Shown: one piece after another, positions 7,577 to 17,645 of the stretch
How the letters are laid out: each line of letters starts with the position of its first letter
Position numbering within the stretch: the stretch's first letter is position 1
DNA from: an uncultured bacterium
Lineage (GTDB): Bacteria; Oederibacteriota; PGYV01; Palsa-1178
Assembly: GCA_937889595.1 (NCBI GenBank)
Contig: CALAOR010000032.1
Location: forward strand, 1 to 64,000
DNA: 64,000 nucleotides
Direction of reading: 5' to 3'
The notes under the pieces: model-generated
Seen by the model: only the letters and a program-made list of their open reading frames with translations
What the model was told of the DNA's origin: nothing
The model's database searches: none
Program-made: the position numbers and the translations under genes

Positions 7577-9856
7577 ATGAAAATTAGATCCGTAACATTA
7601 GTTCTTCCAATAGCGGTGTTATTTTTGTTCACGGGACTTTCCTTATCTTTGGGACAGACTGTTCCGGCGGCTCCGGCCAGGCAGGCTAAGCCGGCCGCAA
7701 AAGCTTCAAGCGCCGATGAAAAAGCCCGCGCGCTTCTTTACAAAATGACCCTGGATGAGAAAGTCGGACAGATGGTCCAGTACAGTTGCCGGGGAAACTG
7801 GGAATTCACGGAAACCGTCCAGAAAGACTGGGCCGCGGAAGGCATGATCGGCTCCTTTTTAAACGTCACCGGCGCCGCACAGACCAACGGTTACCAGAAA
7901 TATGTGATGGAAAATTCCCGTCTTCATATCCCGCTCCTGTTCGGACTGGACGTCATCCACGGTTACAGGACCATTTTTCCCGTTCCACTGGCCGAGGATT
8001 GCTGCTGGGACCCGGACCTTCTGGAAAAATGCGCGTCCGCGGCGGCCCATGAGGCTTCGGCAGCCGGAGTGCGCTGGACATTCGCGCCCATGGTTGACGT
8101 GAGCAGGGATCCGCGCTGGGGCCGGATTTGCGAAGGCTCGGGCGAGGACCCTTTCCTGGGTTCCGTGCTGGCTGCTGCGCGTGTCCGTGGTTTTCAGGGA
8201 AAATCCTTAAGCGACCCCGGCTCAATCGCGGCGTGCGCCAAGCACTATGTGGGTTACGGCGCCGCGGAAGCTGGCCGCGAATACAACACGACGGATATGT
8301 CGGAAATAGCATTGAGGGAAATTTATCTGCCGCCTTTTAAGGCCGCGGTTGACGCGGGCGTTGTGAGCATCATGAGCGCCTTTAACGACCTGTCGGGCGT
8401 GCCCGCCTCGGGCAACAGCCACACCATCCGGGAGATTCTCAAGGGCGAGTGGGGCTTTCAGGGTTTTGTGGTCTCGGATTGGGCCTCGGTAAAGGAACTC
8501 GTGTCGCACGGTTACGCGGCCGACGACCCGGAAGCCGTGCAAAAAGGCGTGCTGGCCGGCGTGGACATGGATATGCAGTCGGGTATTTATCATAATTACC
8601 TGGCAGATATTGCAAAGAAAAATAAGGTCCCTATGAAGCTCATTGACGACGCGGTGCTGCGTATACTTAAGGTCAAGTACGAGCTGGGCCTTTTTGATAA
8701 GCCGTATGCGGATGAGGAAAAGGAACTCTCCGCAATGACAACCCCCGAAAATCTGGACCTGGCACTTGCGGAGGCCAGGGAGTCCATAGTTTTGCTTAAA
8801 AATGAAAAGAACCTGCTGCCGCTTTCCAAGAATATAAAGACTGTCGCGGTTATCGGCACCCTGGCGGATTCAAAGAAGGACGCCTTGGGCGCATGGCACT
8901 GCCGCGGCGAGGAAGCCATGGAAAAGGTTGTAACGATACTGGACGGCATTAAGGCTGAGGTTTCGTCCCAGACCAGGGTTTTATACGCGGCCGGTGTGTC
9001 GCCCGCGGCGGAGGACGCGCCCCAAAATCTTATCGACGAGGCCGTCAATACCGCCAGGCAGGCCGACGTGGCGATAGTCGTGGCCGGCGAACTGCAAAAC
9101 ATGAGCGGTGAGGCTGCCAGCCGTACTTCGATTTCGCTTCCCGGCCGGCAGGAGGAAATGATCCGGGCTATTCAAAAAACGGGCGTGCCCGTAGTGCTGG
9201 TGCTCATGAACAGCCGGCCGCTTGCTATTCCCTGGGAGGCTGAAAACATTCCCTCTATCGTTGAGAGCTGGTTCCTCGGCCATACGCAGGGCTCTGCCGT
9301 AGCTCAAGTCCTTTTCGGGGACTTTAACCCATCCGGCCGCCTTGTTGTGACATTCCCGCGCAGCCTGGGCCAGGTGCCCATTTACTATGCCCAAAAGAAC
9401 ACGGGACGTCCGGGCAAAGCGGACGATAAATGGACTTCCCGTTACATCGACTCTCCCAACACGCCCCAGTTTCCCTTTGGCTTCGGATTGAGTTATACCG
9501 AATTCGAATACGCCAACCTGGAAATCACCCCGGTCACGCCGACCACAAAAGAGGGCCTGAAGGTAAAGGCGGATATCACCAACACAGGAAAGAATGCCGG
9601 CACCGAGATAGTGCAGGTTTATATACAGGACATAGCGGCCGACATTACCCAGCCAATAAGAAAGCTGGTGGACTTTAAGCGCCTGACCCTGGCCCCGGGC
9701 GAGAAAAAGACGGTGGAATTCAACCTGCCCGCCTCAAAGTTCGGTTACTACAATGAGAAGGGTCGGTTCGTGGTGAAGCCCGGAAGGTTCAATATCTGGG
9801 TGGCCAGGAACGCCGCCGACAGTTCGCTTTTTGCCGGCTTCAGGCTGGTTGAATAA
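7577..9856 (+). CDS. bglX: GH3 beta-glucosidase, exported
   Basis: A 759-residue glycoside hydrolase of family 3, releasing terminal glucose or related sugars from beta-linked oligosaccharides. The N-terminus is a signal peptide (FTGLSLSLG). The GH3 barrel runs over about 45-375, with CAKHYVGYG (substrate-binding Lys-His) and the nucleophile Asp301 in GFVVSDW. The GH3 C-terminal domain follows, and a fibronectin-III-like domain closes the protein (PFGFGLSYTEFEY then EIVQVYIQD). ATG at 7577 is preferred over the GTG three codons earlier because that GTG overlaps the Shine-Dalgarno CAGGGG. It may complete hydrolysis of products from the GH30 enzymes encoded further on, although it lacks their operator. 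Confidence 0.93.
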   Translation: MKIRSVTLVLPIAVLFLFTGLSLSLGQTVPAAPARQAKPAAKASSADEKARALLYKMTLDEKVGQMVQYSCRGNWEFTETVQKDWAAEGMIGSFLNVTGAAQTNGYQKYVMENSRLHIPLLFGLDVIHGYRTIFPVPLAEDCCWDPDLLEKCASAAAHEASAAGVRWTFAPMVDVSRDPRWGRICEGSGEDPFLGSVLAAARVRGFQGKSLSDPGSIAACAKHYVGYGAAEAGREYNTTDMSEIALREIYLPPFKAAVDAGVVSIMSAFNDLSGVPASGNSHTIREILKGEWGFQGFVVSDWASVKELVSHGYAADDPEAVQKGVLAGVDMDMQSGIYHNYLADIAKKNKVPMKLIDDAVLRILKVKYELGLFDKPYADEEKELSAMTTPENLDLALAEARESIVLLKNEKNLLPLSKNIKTVAVIGTLADSKKDALGAWHCRGEEAMEKVVTILDGIKAEVSSQTRVLYAAGVSPAAEDAPQNLIDEAVNTARQADVAIVVAGELQNMSGEAASRTSISLPGRQEEMIRAIQKTGVPVVLVLMNSRPLAIPWEAENIPSIVESWFLGHTQGSAVAQVLFGDFNPSGRLVVTFPRSLGQVPIYYAQKNTGRPGKADDKWTSRYIDSPNTPQFPFGFGLSYTEFEYANLEITPVTPTTKEGLKVKADITNTGKNAGTEIVQVYIQDIAADITQPIRKLVDFKRLTLAPGEKKTVEFNLPASKFGYYNEKGRFVVKPGRFNIWVARNAADSSLFAGFRLVE

Positions 9857-9954
9857 ACGACCCCGTAGTAAGCTGCGGGGTAGTTTATCCGCACTTTATA
9901 AAAGATAAAAAAGGTGCGGGTTTTCCGAGATTTATTTGGTTGTTTTCGGATTTT

Positions 9955-10046
9955 GTAGAGAGGGGGCTTGCTCCCTCTCGCCGCAGGCTTTAGATCGAAA
10001 CCGCAGTTTAGATCCCACTGAGAGAGGGAGCAAGCCCCCTCTCTAC
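9955..10046. repeat. REP family 2 pair
   Basis: GTAGAGAGGGGGCTTGC at 9955 is answered by the inverted GCAAGCCCCCTCTCTAC ending at 10046. It differs in sequence from family 1 but has the same head-to-head design. Copies or halves occur at 18203-18224 and 21340-23079. Confidence 0.88.
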
Positions 10047-10069
10047 AAAGACGTTACCCACAAAAAAAC

Positions 10070-10098
10070 TTGATATTATGAACTTTAAAGTTTATAGT
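10070..10098 (+). promoter_or_regulatory. Promoter-operator of the second toxin-antitoxin copy
   Basis: TTGATA and TATAGT with 17-base spacing and the identical AACTTTAAAGTT palindrome (10081-10092) between them, as at 5075-5103. The conserved palindrome in an otherwise drifting region supports an operator role. Confidence 0.75.
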
Positions 10099-10135
10099 TG
10101 TGTATATAAAACAACTTGGTTGAGGGGTGCTTTAG

Positions 10136-10227
10136 GTGAGCGAATATTATAATATGTTTTATACGGAGCCCTGCAGGTTTCCGAGGATCGGATGACCAGG
10201 TATTTTAAGGCAAAAAACGGAAGGTAA
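10136..10227 (+). pseudogene. Deleted HigB-like toxin
   Basis: The first ten codons (starting at GTG 10136) and the last codons (encoding RMTRYFKAK) match the toxin at 5140-5490. The middle is missing: the remnant is 92 bases against 351, a loss of 259 bases, which also shifts the frame. The toxin cannot be made. The antitoxin gene downstream is intact. Confidence 0.85.
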
Positions 10228-10243
10228 ATTAGGAGGATCAGCA

Positions 10244-10561
10244 ATGAAAAAAACGTACATAGGAAAAACGGGCAAAGTAAAGGTTTATGGAACAAACCCG
10301 AAGAAATACTTTGATAAACTGGTGAAAACCAGCGCTAATGCGCGCAAAGGCTATGATGAAGAGGTAATGCTTCATCTTGTGGACGGATTGAACAAAGAAC
10401 TGCTAAAAGAGCATGTTACACCATACGCCCTGGCGAAAAAAGCAAGCATAAGGCCGCAGGTTGTAAAAAGGATATTAAATGGTGCCACTAATGCCGAGGT
10501 CAATACCATTTCCAAGATGGGCGAGAGCATGAACCTGCAGTTGAGTTGGCATAAAAAATAG
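10244..10561 (+). CDS. Orphan HigA-like antitoxin
   Basis: A 105-residue paralogue of the antitoxin at 5509-5826, differing at nine positions, with the same HTH (TPYALAKKASIRPQVVKR). AGGAGG is present 9 bases upstream. The toxin gene in front is reduced to 92 bases. The protein could still repress both promoters or protect against the intact toxin, because the operator and the interaction half are conserved. That cross-action is inference. Confidence 0.85.
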   Translation: MKKTYIGKTGKVKVYGTNPKKYFDKLVKTSANARKGYDEEVMLHLVDGLNKELLKEHVTPYALAKKASIRPQVVKRILNGATNAEVNTISKMGESMNLQLSWHKK

Positions 10562-10875
10562 GAGTAAAGGGATATTGTTAAGTCGCGGTTTGAGGTCACA
10601 AGTTGTGACCTCAATGTTAAATCTTGATAACACCGATCATTTGTGTTTTATTTTGATTACTTCCTGCAGGCTCCTGTAGGGGCGGACCTGTGTGTCCGCC
10701 CGCTGAAGGACTTCGACTTTGCCTCGCAAAACCCTACAGCTGGCAAACACCATAAACCACAAGGGTTCGGTCCGCCTATACAACAACCTCCACATTTCGC
10801 GCTGTTATCTTTATGTATATCCACTATGATTAAATATGCTATAATCATTTTATGATACATTAAAAGGGGTGAAAA
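10562..10875. repeat. Intergenic region with one intact and one decayed REP family 1 unit
   Basis: An intact unit lies at 10676-10703 (GTAGGGGCGGACCTGTGTGT then CCGCCCGC). The facing unit at about 10735-10792 is altered but keeps GGTCCGCC and CCCTACAGC. A short stem (GAGGTCACA / TGTGACCTC) lies at 10592-10613. TATAAT at 10840-10845 may serve the next gene. Confidence 0.75.
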
Positions 10876-11079
10876 ATGGCGCGTCTAAACAAAAGGAATT
10901 TGGAATTGGGCATTAGTTTTTGGATAGGGGTTGGTTTGATGAGCATTATCAATGTCTGGAAAATCACCCGAAATCAGCATGCTATATCATATTCCTGGAT
11001 CATGTTCGGGCTTTCTGTAATTGCCATTATCATCTGCGTAGTCTTACTATATATAGTTAAAAAAAAGGCCGGGTCCTGA
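10876..11079 (+). CDS. Small protein with two membrane segments
   Basis: A 67-residue protein. Two hydrophobic stretches (about 11-27 and 42-61) are separated by a short polar loop (KITRNQHAIS), and the ends are basic (MARLNKR, KKKAGS). AAAAGGGG lies 7 bases before the ATG, and TATAAT lies about 30 bases upstream. No family recognised. It is likely a real inner-membrane protein because start signal, composition and promoter agree. Confidence 0.55.
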   Translation: MARLNKRNLELGISFWIGVGLMSIINVWKITRNQHAISYSWIMFGLSVIAIIICVVLLYIVKKKAGS

Positions 11080-11368
11080 TACTTAGGATAAAGCCCCGTC
11101 AGATCCGGCCATATAATCCCGCCGGGCGCCACGTTGACGGGGATAGAACCGGGAAATTGGGCGAAGATGGAGAACGGTGGAAATCATAGGTTCCTTAAAC
11201 AGGCTATAAGCAAGATGATTCCCGGAATGATTAAATAGTGATAAAATTGGTGTCATGATTTAAAGGTTAAAGTATACAAAATAACTGAAGAATAAAAGGT
11301 CAACTTACAATGACTGAGACTTATTAATTTTTGTATTTAGCAAATATGGTCACAAAAGGGTGATTATC

Positions 11369-13531
11369 ATGAATCAGAAAAGGAGTAATAAGAGATTATT
11401 TGTAATAGGGGCTGGAGCTAGTGTGGATGCTGGCATGGTTGCAAGTAAAGACTTATTATATGATGTAATCTCTTTTGCTCGAAAAGAACCATTGGAAAAA
11501 ACAGGTAGTGAATTTAAGGTTATGATCAGTCGTATATTAAGTCAATTAAAGCAAGTTTATCCAAATTTGGAAGAGGATAAATCGACTACTTGGCCAACTG
11601 TTGAAGAATACTTGGATAAAATTAACAATTTGCATATGCGAAGAAAATGGTGCGATGGCCTACTTCCAGCAACTGACGTTGTCGGTATCAATGCGGACAA
11701 AGAGATAATAACACTTTTGTATTGGTATATATTTAGTGTTTGTAGAAGGGAAGCTAATGATGCTTCGTTGAGTTATTGGCCCGATTTTATACGTTCTGAG
11801 ATTGGTGCAAGTGACGTGTTTGTGAGTTTGAATTATGATTGGTTATTTGAAAGGGTTTTGGCTGTAATGGAAAAGTTTAAATTTGAGAAATGGGACTTGA
11901 ATAAGATAAACGCAGCATTAAAACCAGATGCTTATCCTATTGAAAATTACGGAGGAGCATATGATTATATGGAAGTTTATAACGCCATTTTGACAAATAG
12001 ATTTTTTAAGCCCCATGGTTCTGTGAATTGGATGATAGGTAAAGAAGGAACCAGTATGGAAGATGGCTCTGAAACTTCTACGGGTTTTGGAACAAATGAT
12101 ATGACAAAGATATATTACGAAAATCAAGACAATGTCGTTTGTTATTTTCAAGGCTATTTAAAATATGGAGATCTTTATAACAAAGGCTTATTATTAGGGA
12201 TAGTACCTCCTTTTGGGATAAAGGGGTTTCTTAATCCAAGTCAAACACTAAAACTTATTGAAAGCAGAGAAAATAATGCAGATCAATATGTGCTACTCGA
12301 ACATCTTATTGATATACAACTTATGAAAACTGTTCAGAACATAAATTCTCTTAATGAAAAAGACGAAATATGGTTAATTGGCACTAATTTGGCATCTGAT
12401 AAATATTTGCTTGATCAAATAAGATTTAAGTCTCGCGAAATGCCTTTGATCAAAATATTTGTTATCTCGCCAGATTCTTTTGTGCCATTTGGCTTATTAA
12501 ATGAATTTGATAAGCTTTATTTTTGGAACGGAACTATGAAAGAATACTCAATCTCTTTAAAGAACAAGAATGTTATTGCAGCTTCGAATGACTGGGTTGG
12601 ACTTCAGGATGAGTTTGTCTTGTATGAGCGCTCTGAAAGCATTTTAAAGAATATGACTATATATTGGGAATTGCATAAAGTGGCTGATAAAATTGTAGCA
12701 ATTAAAGAAAGTGCTGACAAACACACAAATATGGAATTTGTTTTTTTATCGTATCTCAAATACTCTGCTAGTGTGTTTAAAAATATGTTACTTTTATTTA
12801 AAAATAACGGAATTGAAACTATGTATGTTATCCCTTTTGCTAATAGGTATCTGTTGGAAATTTTAACTATAATTCAAAGCATCTTATTTATTTTACAATT
12901 ACAATCTACGAATTTTGAATTCGCGGATTATCCTGCATTAATTAAATTTAGAAGCATGGATGTTGACGAAAAAGAACTCTTATTGGAAAGGATATCAGAT
13001 GTAATAATAGCTCATAACGCAATAGTGACAAGATCTTGCGATTACAGACTTAATAATGTTACTGAAGTGATTCTTACAAGAGACGAGATGAAACAATGGA
13101 TAATTGATGACAAGGAAATTGATCTAATAATTAAGACGCTGTTCGGAAAGTTCACGGAACAAGAACGTTCTGAAATCAAGCTAGATTTTATTAAAAACAT
13201 AAAAAAGCCATGGGATGGGGTAAATGTAAAGACTAGAATTGACTTTATTCAGGCGGCGTCAGTTCACACAAACTCTGCGTCAACTAAATTTATAACGAAT
13301 TTGTGCGACAATTTATCAACGTATATTCATGGAAATACATTGTTCAGGAGCGATGCTTATATTCCGGGATATGATTCTGCATATCAGTTAAAATACAATG
13401 AACAACTTAAGAAAGATTTTATAGTGTTGGGCTTTTGTTTTGCGTATGTTTTGAGCAATTGCGACGAAATACTTAAAATGAATTTAAATGCAGAAATTGA
13501 AGGGTTATTTAACCAATTAAAAAAGTTGTAG
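11369..13531 (+). CDS. Large SIR2-like domain protein, probable defence gene
   Basis: A 720-residue protein. The N-terminal half has SIR2-family NAD-binding features: FVIGAGASVDAGM (11-23), VFVSLNYDWLFERVL (about 151-165) and FKPHGSVNW (about 215). Prokaryotic SIR2-like domains of this kind commonly deplete NAD during phage infection. The C-terminal 300 or so residues are not recognisable to me and may be the sensor. It is not adjacent to HerA, Argonaute or TIR genes, so it would act alone. Codon use and composition are clearly more AT-rich than the flanking genes, which suggests acquisition. ATG at 11369 follows AAAAGGG by 8 bases. Confidence 0.75.
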   Translation: MNQKRSNKRLFVIGAGASVDAGMVASKDLLYDVISFARKEPLEKTGSEFKVMISRILSQLKQVYPNLEEDKSTTWPTVEEYLDKINNLHMRRKWCDGLLPATDVVGINADKEIITLLYWYIFSVCRREANDASLSYWPDFIRSEIGASDVFVSLNYDWLFERVLAVMEKFKFEKWDLNKINAALKPDAYPIENYGGAYDYMEVYNAILTNRFFKPHGSVNWMIGKEGTSMEDGSETSTGFGTNDMTKIYYENQDNVVCYFQGYLKYGDLYNKGLLLGIVPPFGIKGFLNPSQTLKLIESRENNADQYVLLEHLIDIQLMKTVQNINSLNEKDEIWLIGTNLASDKYLLDQIRFKSREMPLIKIFVISPDSFVPFGLLNEFDKLYFWNGTMKEYSISLKNKNVIAASNDWVGLQDEFVLYERSESILKNMTIYWELHKVADKIVAIKESADKHTNMEFVFLSYLKYSASVFKNMLLLFKNNGIETMYVIPFANRYLLEILTIIQSILFILQLQSTNFEFADYPALIKFRSMDVDEKELLLERISDVIIAHNAIVTRSCDYRLNNVTEVILTRDEMKQWIIDDKEIDLIIKTLFGKFTEQERSEIKLDFIKNIKKPWDGVNVKTRIDFIQAASVHTNSASTKFITNLCDNLSTYIHGNTLFRSDAYIPGYDSAYQLKYNEQLKKDFIVLGFCFAYVLSNCDEILKMNLNAEIEGLFNQLKKL

Positions 13532-13589
13532 AACCGTTTAGGCAGTTTTAGATTACTAAATATAAGTTGAGAAAACAGGAGGAAGTCAC

Positions 13590-14585
<996 letters not shown>

Positions 14586-14662
14586 TGCGGAGTTTGAGCT
14601 TATACTATCTGCCCGGCAAAGGGGCGGGGAAGCTATTAAATATTAAGTTTTAATTTAAAATG

Positions 14663-14691
14663 TTGAATTATAATTTGTAAAATGATATATT
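14663..14691 (+). promoter_or_regulatory. Promoter of the envelope operon
   Basis: TTGAAT and TATATT with 17-base spacing, ending 38 bases before the ATG at 14730. Confidence 0.5.
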
Positions 14692-14729
14692 ATTCTATCA
14701 ACTAAAATTCTTGAGTGGCGGCGGAAACG

Positions 14730-15575
14730 ATGAAAAGGGGCGGGCTGTATTTTTTTATAATTTCAATAATTTGTCTTGTTTTTTTTACATATTCATACGC
14801 CGAAGATATCATAAAAATGAAAGATGGAAAAGTCTACAAGGGCGTCATAGTTTCCTATAAAAAAGGGAAATATACCATCATGATAAATAGTAAAAAATAC
14901 ACCATCCCTGAATCCGAAGTTTCTCGTATTTGGTGGCTTGCCACCCAGCCTGAACTTGATGTTAACCTTGTCGGGGAGAAAATATCAGACAGCAGACTCA
15001 AGGATGAGAACCCCTTCAGGTTATATTTAAAGACTGAATTATTCCGCTTGACGCCCTTTTCGCAAAAAATAATGGACGTTTATACGAACGGCATGCAGGG
15101 CATCGGGGGATCGATTGGTTTTGACCAGAATCTTGACGGGGGCGCATTGGGGTTTATGGTTGGCGGCGGGGAAGGCAAATCCACGCTTGATAGTTATGGC
15201 ACATTATCCGATGTAAAACTAAAAGCATCCTTTTTTAACCTTTATATAATAAAGACGCAGCGTTTTTTGAAGGATTTCTTCATACAGCCGTGCTTTGAGC
15301 TTGGAGTAGGCTTTCAATTGATGACCGAGGAGGCGGATTTTGTTTTCGGGCCCATGAAAAAAACATACCCCGGGATGATGGGTAAGTTGCTGCTCGGCGC
15401 GGACATCAAGCCGCTTGATTTTTTGACATTTGACATAAAGGCGGGGTACTTTGCGGACTCTCAGCGCTCGACACCCAGGCTGATCTCTTATCCGGTTCAA
15501 GACAGCGACATTATCGTCAACTACGCACTGGCGCAATACCTGTATATCGGGGCCGGAATAAGGTACGTATTTTAA
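14730..15575 (+). CDS. Predicted outer-membrane protein with N-terminal small beta domain
   Basis: A 281-residue protein with signal peptide (hydrophobic core FFIISIICLVFF, ending YSYAED). A short segment DIIKMKDGKVYKGVIVSYKK resembles the SH3-like repeat seen before envelope beta-barrels. The C-terminal two thirds alternate aromatic and glycine-rich strands and end in a strand with terminal Phe (YIGAGIRYVF), as outer-membrane barrels do. First gene of a four-gene run with gaps of 10 to 40 bases. A GTG five codons upstream is an alternative start. Confidence 0.6.
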   Translation: MKRGGLYFFIISIICLVFFTYSYAEDIIKMKDGKVYKGVIVSYKKGKYTIMINSKKYTIPESEVSRIWWLATQPELDVNLVGEKISDSRLKDENPFRLYLKTELFRLTPFSQKIMDVYTNGMQGIGGSIGFDQNLDGGALGFMVGGGEGKSTLDSYGTLSDVKLKASFFNLYIIKTQRFLKDFFIQPCFELGVGFQLMTEEADFVFGPMKKTYPGMMGKLLLGADIKPLDFLTFDIKAGYFADSQRSTPRLISYPVQDSDIIVNYALAQYLYIGAGIRYVF

Positions 15576-15594
15576 TGGATCAAAAGGTGGAAAA

Positions 15595-16257
15595 ATGAAA
15601 AAAATATATGCCTGCATCATACTTTTGACGGCAATGGCCGGTTTATCCTCCTGCCACCTATCTATAGGTTACCCTGAAAGGCAGGGCATCATCAGCAGGG
15701 CTTCGCTGACTCCCCACAAAATTGTTTTGGTCGGAAAAGTCGAGTTTGACCCGCCGATGCCCGATACCAAACAGGAGCTTAATTGTCCCTGGCCTTCATA
15801 TTTCAGGAACCTGATGTGGATGGTATGCAAGAACGAATTAAGGGGCCTCGACTATCCGGACAAGCTTTTTCCAACTTCTCCTGATTTTGGAGGCAGGATT
15901 GTGGCTCCGCTTGGCGAGACTTTCTACGTTTTAACCGACGCAGACAGGCCTTTTTACATACTGGCGGGAGTTATTTACATGAGCATATACAATTACGGCA
16001 GCGGGGGGCGTTATTATTCCTCCATATATCCCGGGAGTTTTTTCATAAACATTAAACCTGGGGATGAAGCTGTTTACATAGGCACCATAAGGTATCACAG
16101 GGATAATTTTTATGGCCTGAAAAAAGTTGAGATAATAGACGAGTATGACCGCGAAATGCCGCAGTTCAGGGTCAGGTTCGGCGCAATGAAGCTTAGCAAG
16201 GCGGTAATAAGGCAGCCCAGGGAAGACGCGGTGTTTAAAATGGGAGTACCATACTGA
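15595..16257 (+). CDS. Lipoprotein of unknown function
   Basis: A 220-residue protein with a lipobox at residues 17-20 (LSSC), then a domain rich in Pro/Tyr with no family I can name. AAAAGGTGG lies just before the start. The 19-base gap from the barrel gene suggests shared translation and perhaps a common complex at the outer membrane. Confidence 0.65.
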   Translation: MKKIYACIILLTAMAGLSSCHLSIGYPERQGIISRASLTPHKIVLVGKVEFDPPMPDTKQELNCPWPSYFRNLMWMVCKNELRGLDYPDKLFPTSPDFGGRIVAPLGETFYVLTDADRPFYILAGVIYMSIYNYGSGGRYYSSIYPGSFFINIKPGDEAVYIGTIRYHRDNFYGLKKVEIIDEYDREMPQFRVRFGAMKLSKAVIRQPREDAVFKMGVPY

Positions 16258-16294
16258 TCCCGGGCATTTAATTAAAAACTATGAAAGGCAAAAA

Positions 16295-17635
16295 ATGAAA
16301 ACTAAGATTATTGCGGCGGTTATGTCTGTTTTTTTTAGCGCTTCCGTTTTGGCGTCTGACGCCGGGTTAAAGGCCGCCATTGCCAAGTGCAAGACCGCTG
16401 TGGTCGTGGTCATAGGTTATGACAAGACCGGCAGGGAAAAGTGCCAGGGTACGGGTTTTTTTGTCGGACCGGCCGGGCAGATAGCCACAAATGCGCACGT
16501 GGTCGATGAAGCCGAAAAAATCGGAATAAAGACAACGGATGGAAAGAAATATTTTTTAAATAAGGTTATAAGCTCGGACGAGACCGCAGATATGTTTATA
16601 TTTTCCGTGGAAGGCATTGCCTCATCGCCGAATTACCTGCGTGTTTCCAGCGGCAAGGCCGAGGAGGGCGATCCGGTTTACGTTATCGGCACCCCGATGG
16701 GATTGGAGCAGACAGTGTCCACCGGCATAGTGTCCGGAATCAGGAAAAAAGAAGGTTTTGGTTTCTATTACCAGATCACGGCGCCCATATCGCCCGGTTC
16801 GTCGGGTAGCCCGGTAATGAACGATAGCGGGCAGGTCATAGGCATAGCAACAATGCAGTTTACAGAAGGACAGAACCTGAATTTTGTCATGCCTTCTGAA
16901 AAACTCACGGATATCATGACGAAAAACGCATCTATAACGTTTGAACAGTGGTCGGAAAAAGGGTATAGCGTAGTGCCTTCGTCGGAATACGGGCTTTTAA
17001 AGCTTGGAGAGAGGCTTTATGAAAAAGGAAAGTACAAGGAAGCCATGTATTTCGCAAACATGCTTATAAAGAAAAATGCGGGATACGCCGAGGCATATAA
17101 TCTGATGGCCGAATGTTTAACCGAAGAAGAGAGAAGGGACGACGCGTACAAATATATAAAGTACGCGGCAAAAATCGGTTCGAAAAAGGAAAGTTTCCAC
17201 AACAGCCTTGGAGTAAGGTACGCGGACATCGATATGGATGACCTTGCGGCGAAGGAATACTATCAGGAGATAAATATAAACCCGAAAAATTACATGCCGT
17301 ACTATAACCTCGCCGCGCTTTACGCCAGGAACGGCATGCTTGACGACGCTTTTGCCATAATAGACAAGGGTATAAAGGTATCTGAAAACCCATCTGAACT
17401 TTACGCTAAAAGCGGGGATATATACATGAAAAACGCTGATTCCGACATTGCCTTTGAAAGTTATAAAAAAGCTGTTGAGATGGACCCGTATAACGAGGAC
17501 GCCTATTATGGCATGGGCCGTATTTACGTGGAAGATGATGATAAGCAGGGCGCCATGGATACATACCGCACGCTGTCAAAAATATCGGTTAATAAAGCAG
17601 ATAGGCTTTATATGCTTATCCATCAGCATTTTTAA
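16295..17635 (+). CDS. HtrA-like serine protease with C-terminal TPR
   Basis: A 446-residue exported protein. After the signal peptide (FFSASVLAS) comes a trypsin-like domain with the catalytic triad visible: His68 (TNAHVV), Asp99 (ETADMFIF), Ser170 (PGSSGSPV). No PDZ domain follows; instead residues about 225-440 form six or so TPR-like repeats (PKNYMPYYNLAALYARNGML). That arrangement suggests protein-binding helices replace PDZ for substrate selection. It sits between two lipoprotein genes and would act in the periplasm in envelope quality control or processing of its operon partners (inference). Confidence 0.85.
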   Translation: MKTKIIAAVMSVFFSASVLASDAGLKAAIAKCKTAVVVVIGYDKTGREKCQGTGFFVGPAGQIATNAHVVDEAEKIGIKTTDGKKYFLNKVISSDETADMFIFSVEGIASSPNYLRVSSGKAEEGDPVYVIGTPMGLEQTVSTGIVSGIRKKEGFGFYYQITAPISPGSSGSPVMNDSGQVIGIATMQFTEGQNLNFVMPSEKLTDIMTKNASITFEQWSEKGYSVVPSSEYGLLKLGERLYEKGKYKEAMYFANMLIKKNAGYAEAYNLMAECLTEEERRDDAYKYIKYAAKIGSKKESFHNSLGVRYADIDMDDLAAKEYYQEININPKNYMPYYNLAALYARNGMLDDAFAIIDKGIKVSENPSELYAKSGDIYMKNADSDIAFESYKKAVEMDPYNEDAYYGMGRIYVEDDDKQGAMDTYRTLSKISVNKADRLYMLIHQHF

Positions 17636-17645
17636 AGGAGTAAAA

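Noticed and set aside
9857-9900. ACCCCGTAGTAAGCTGCGGGGT stem after the GH3 gene, as terminator
   Set aside because: The stem is good but there is no T-tract right after it, so I did not list it as a terminator.
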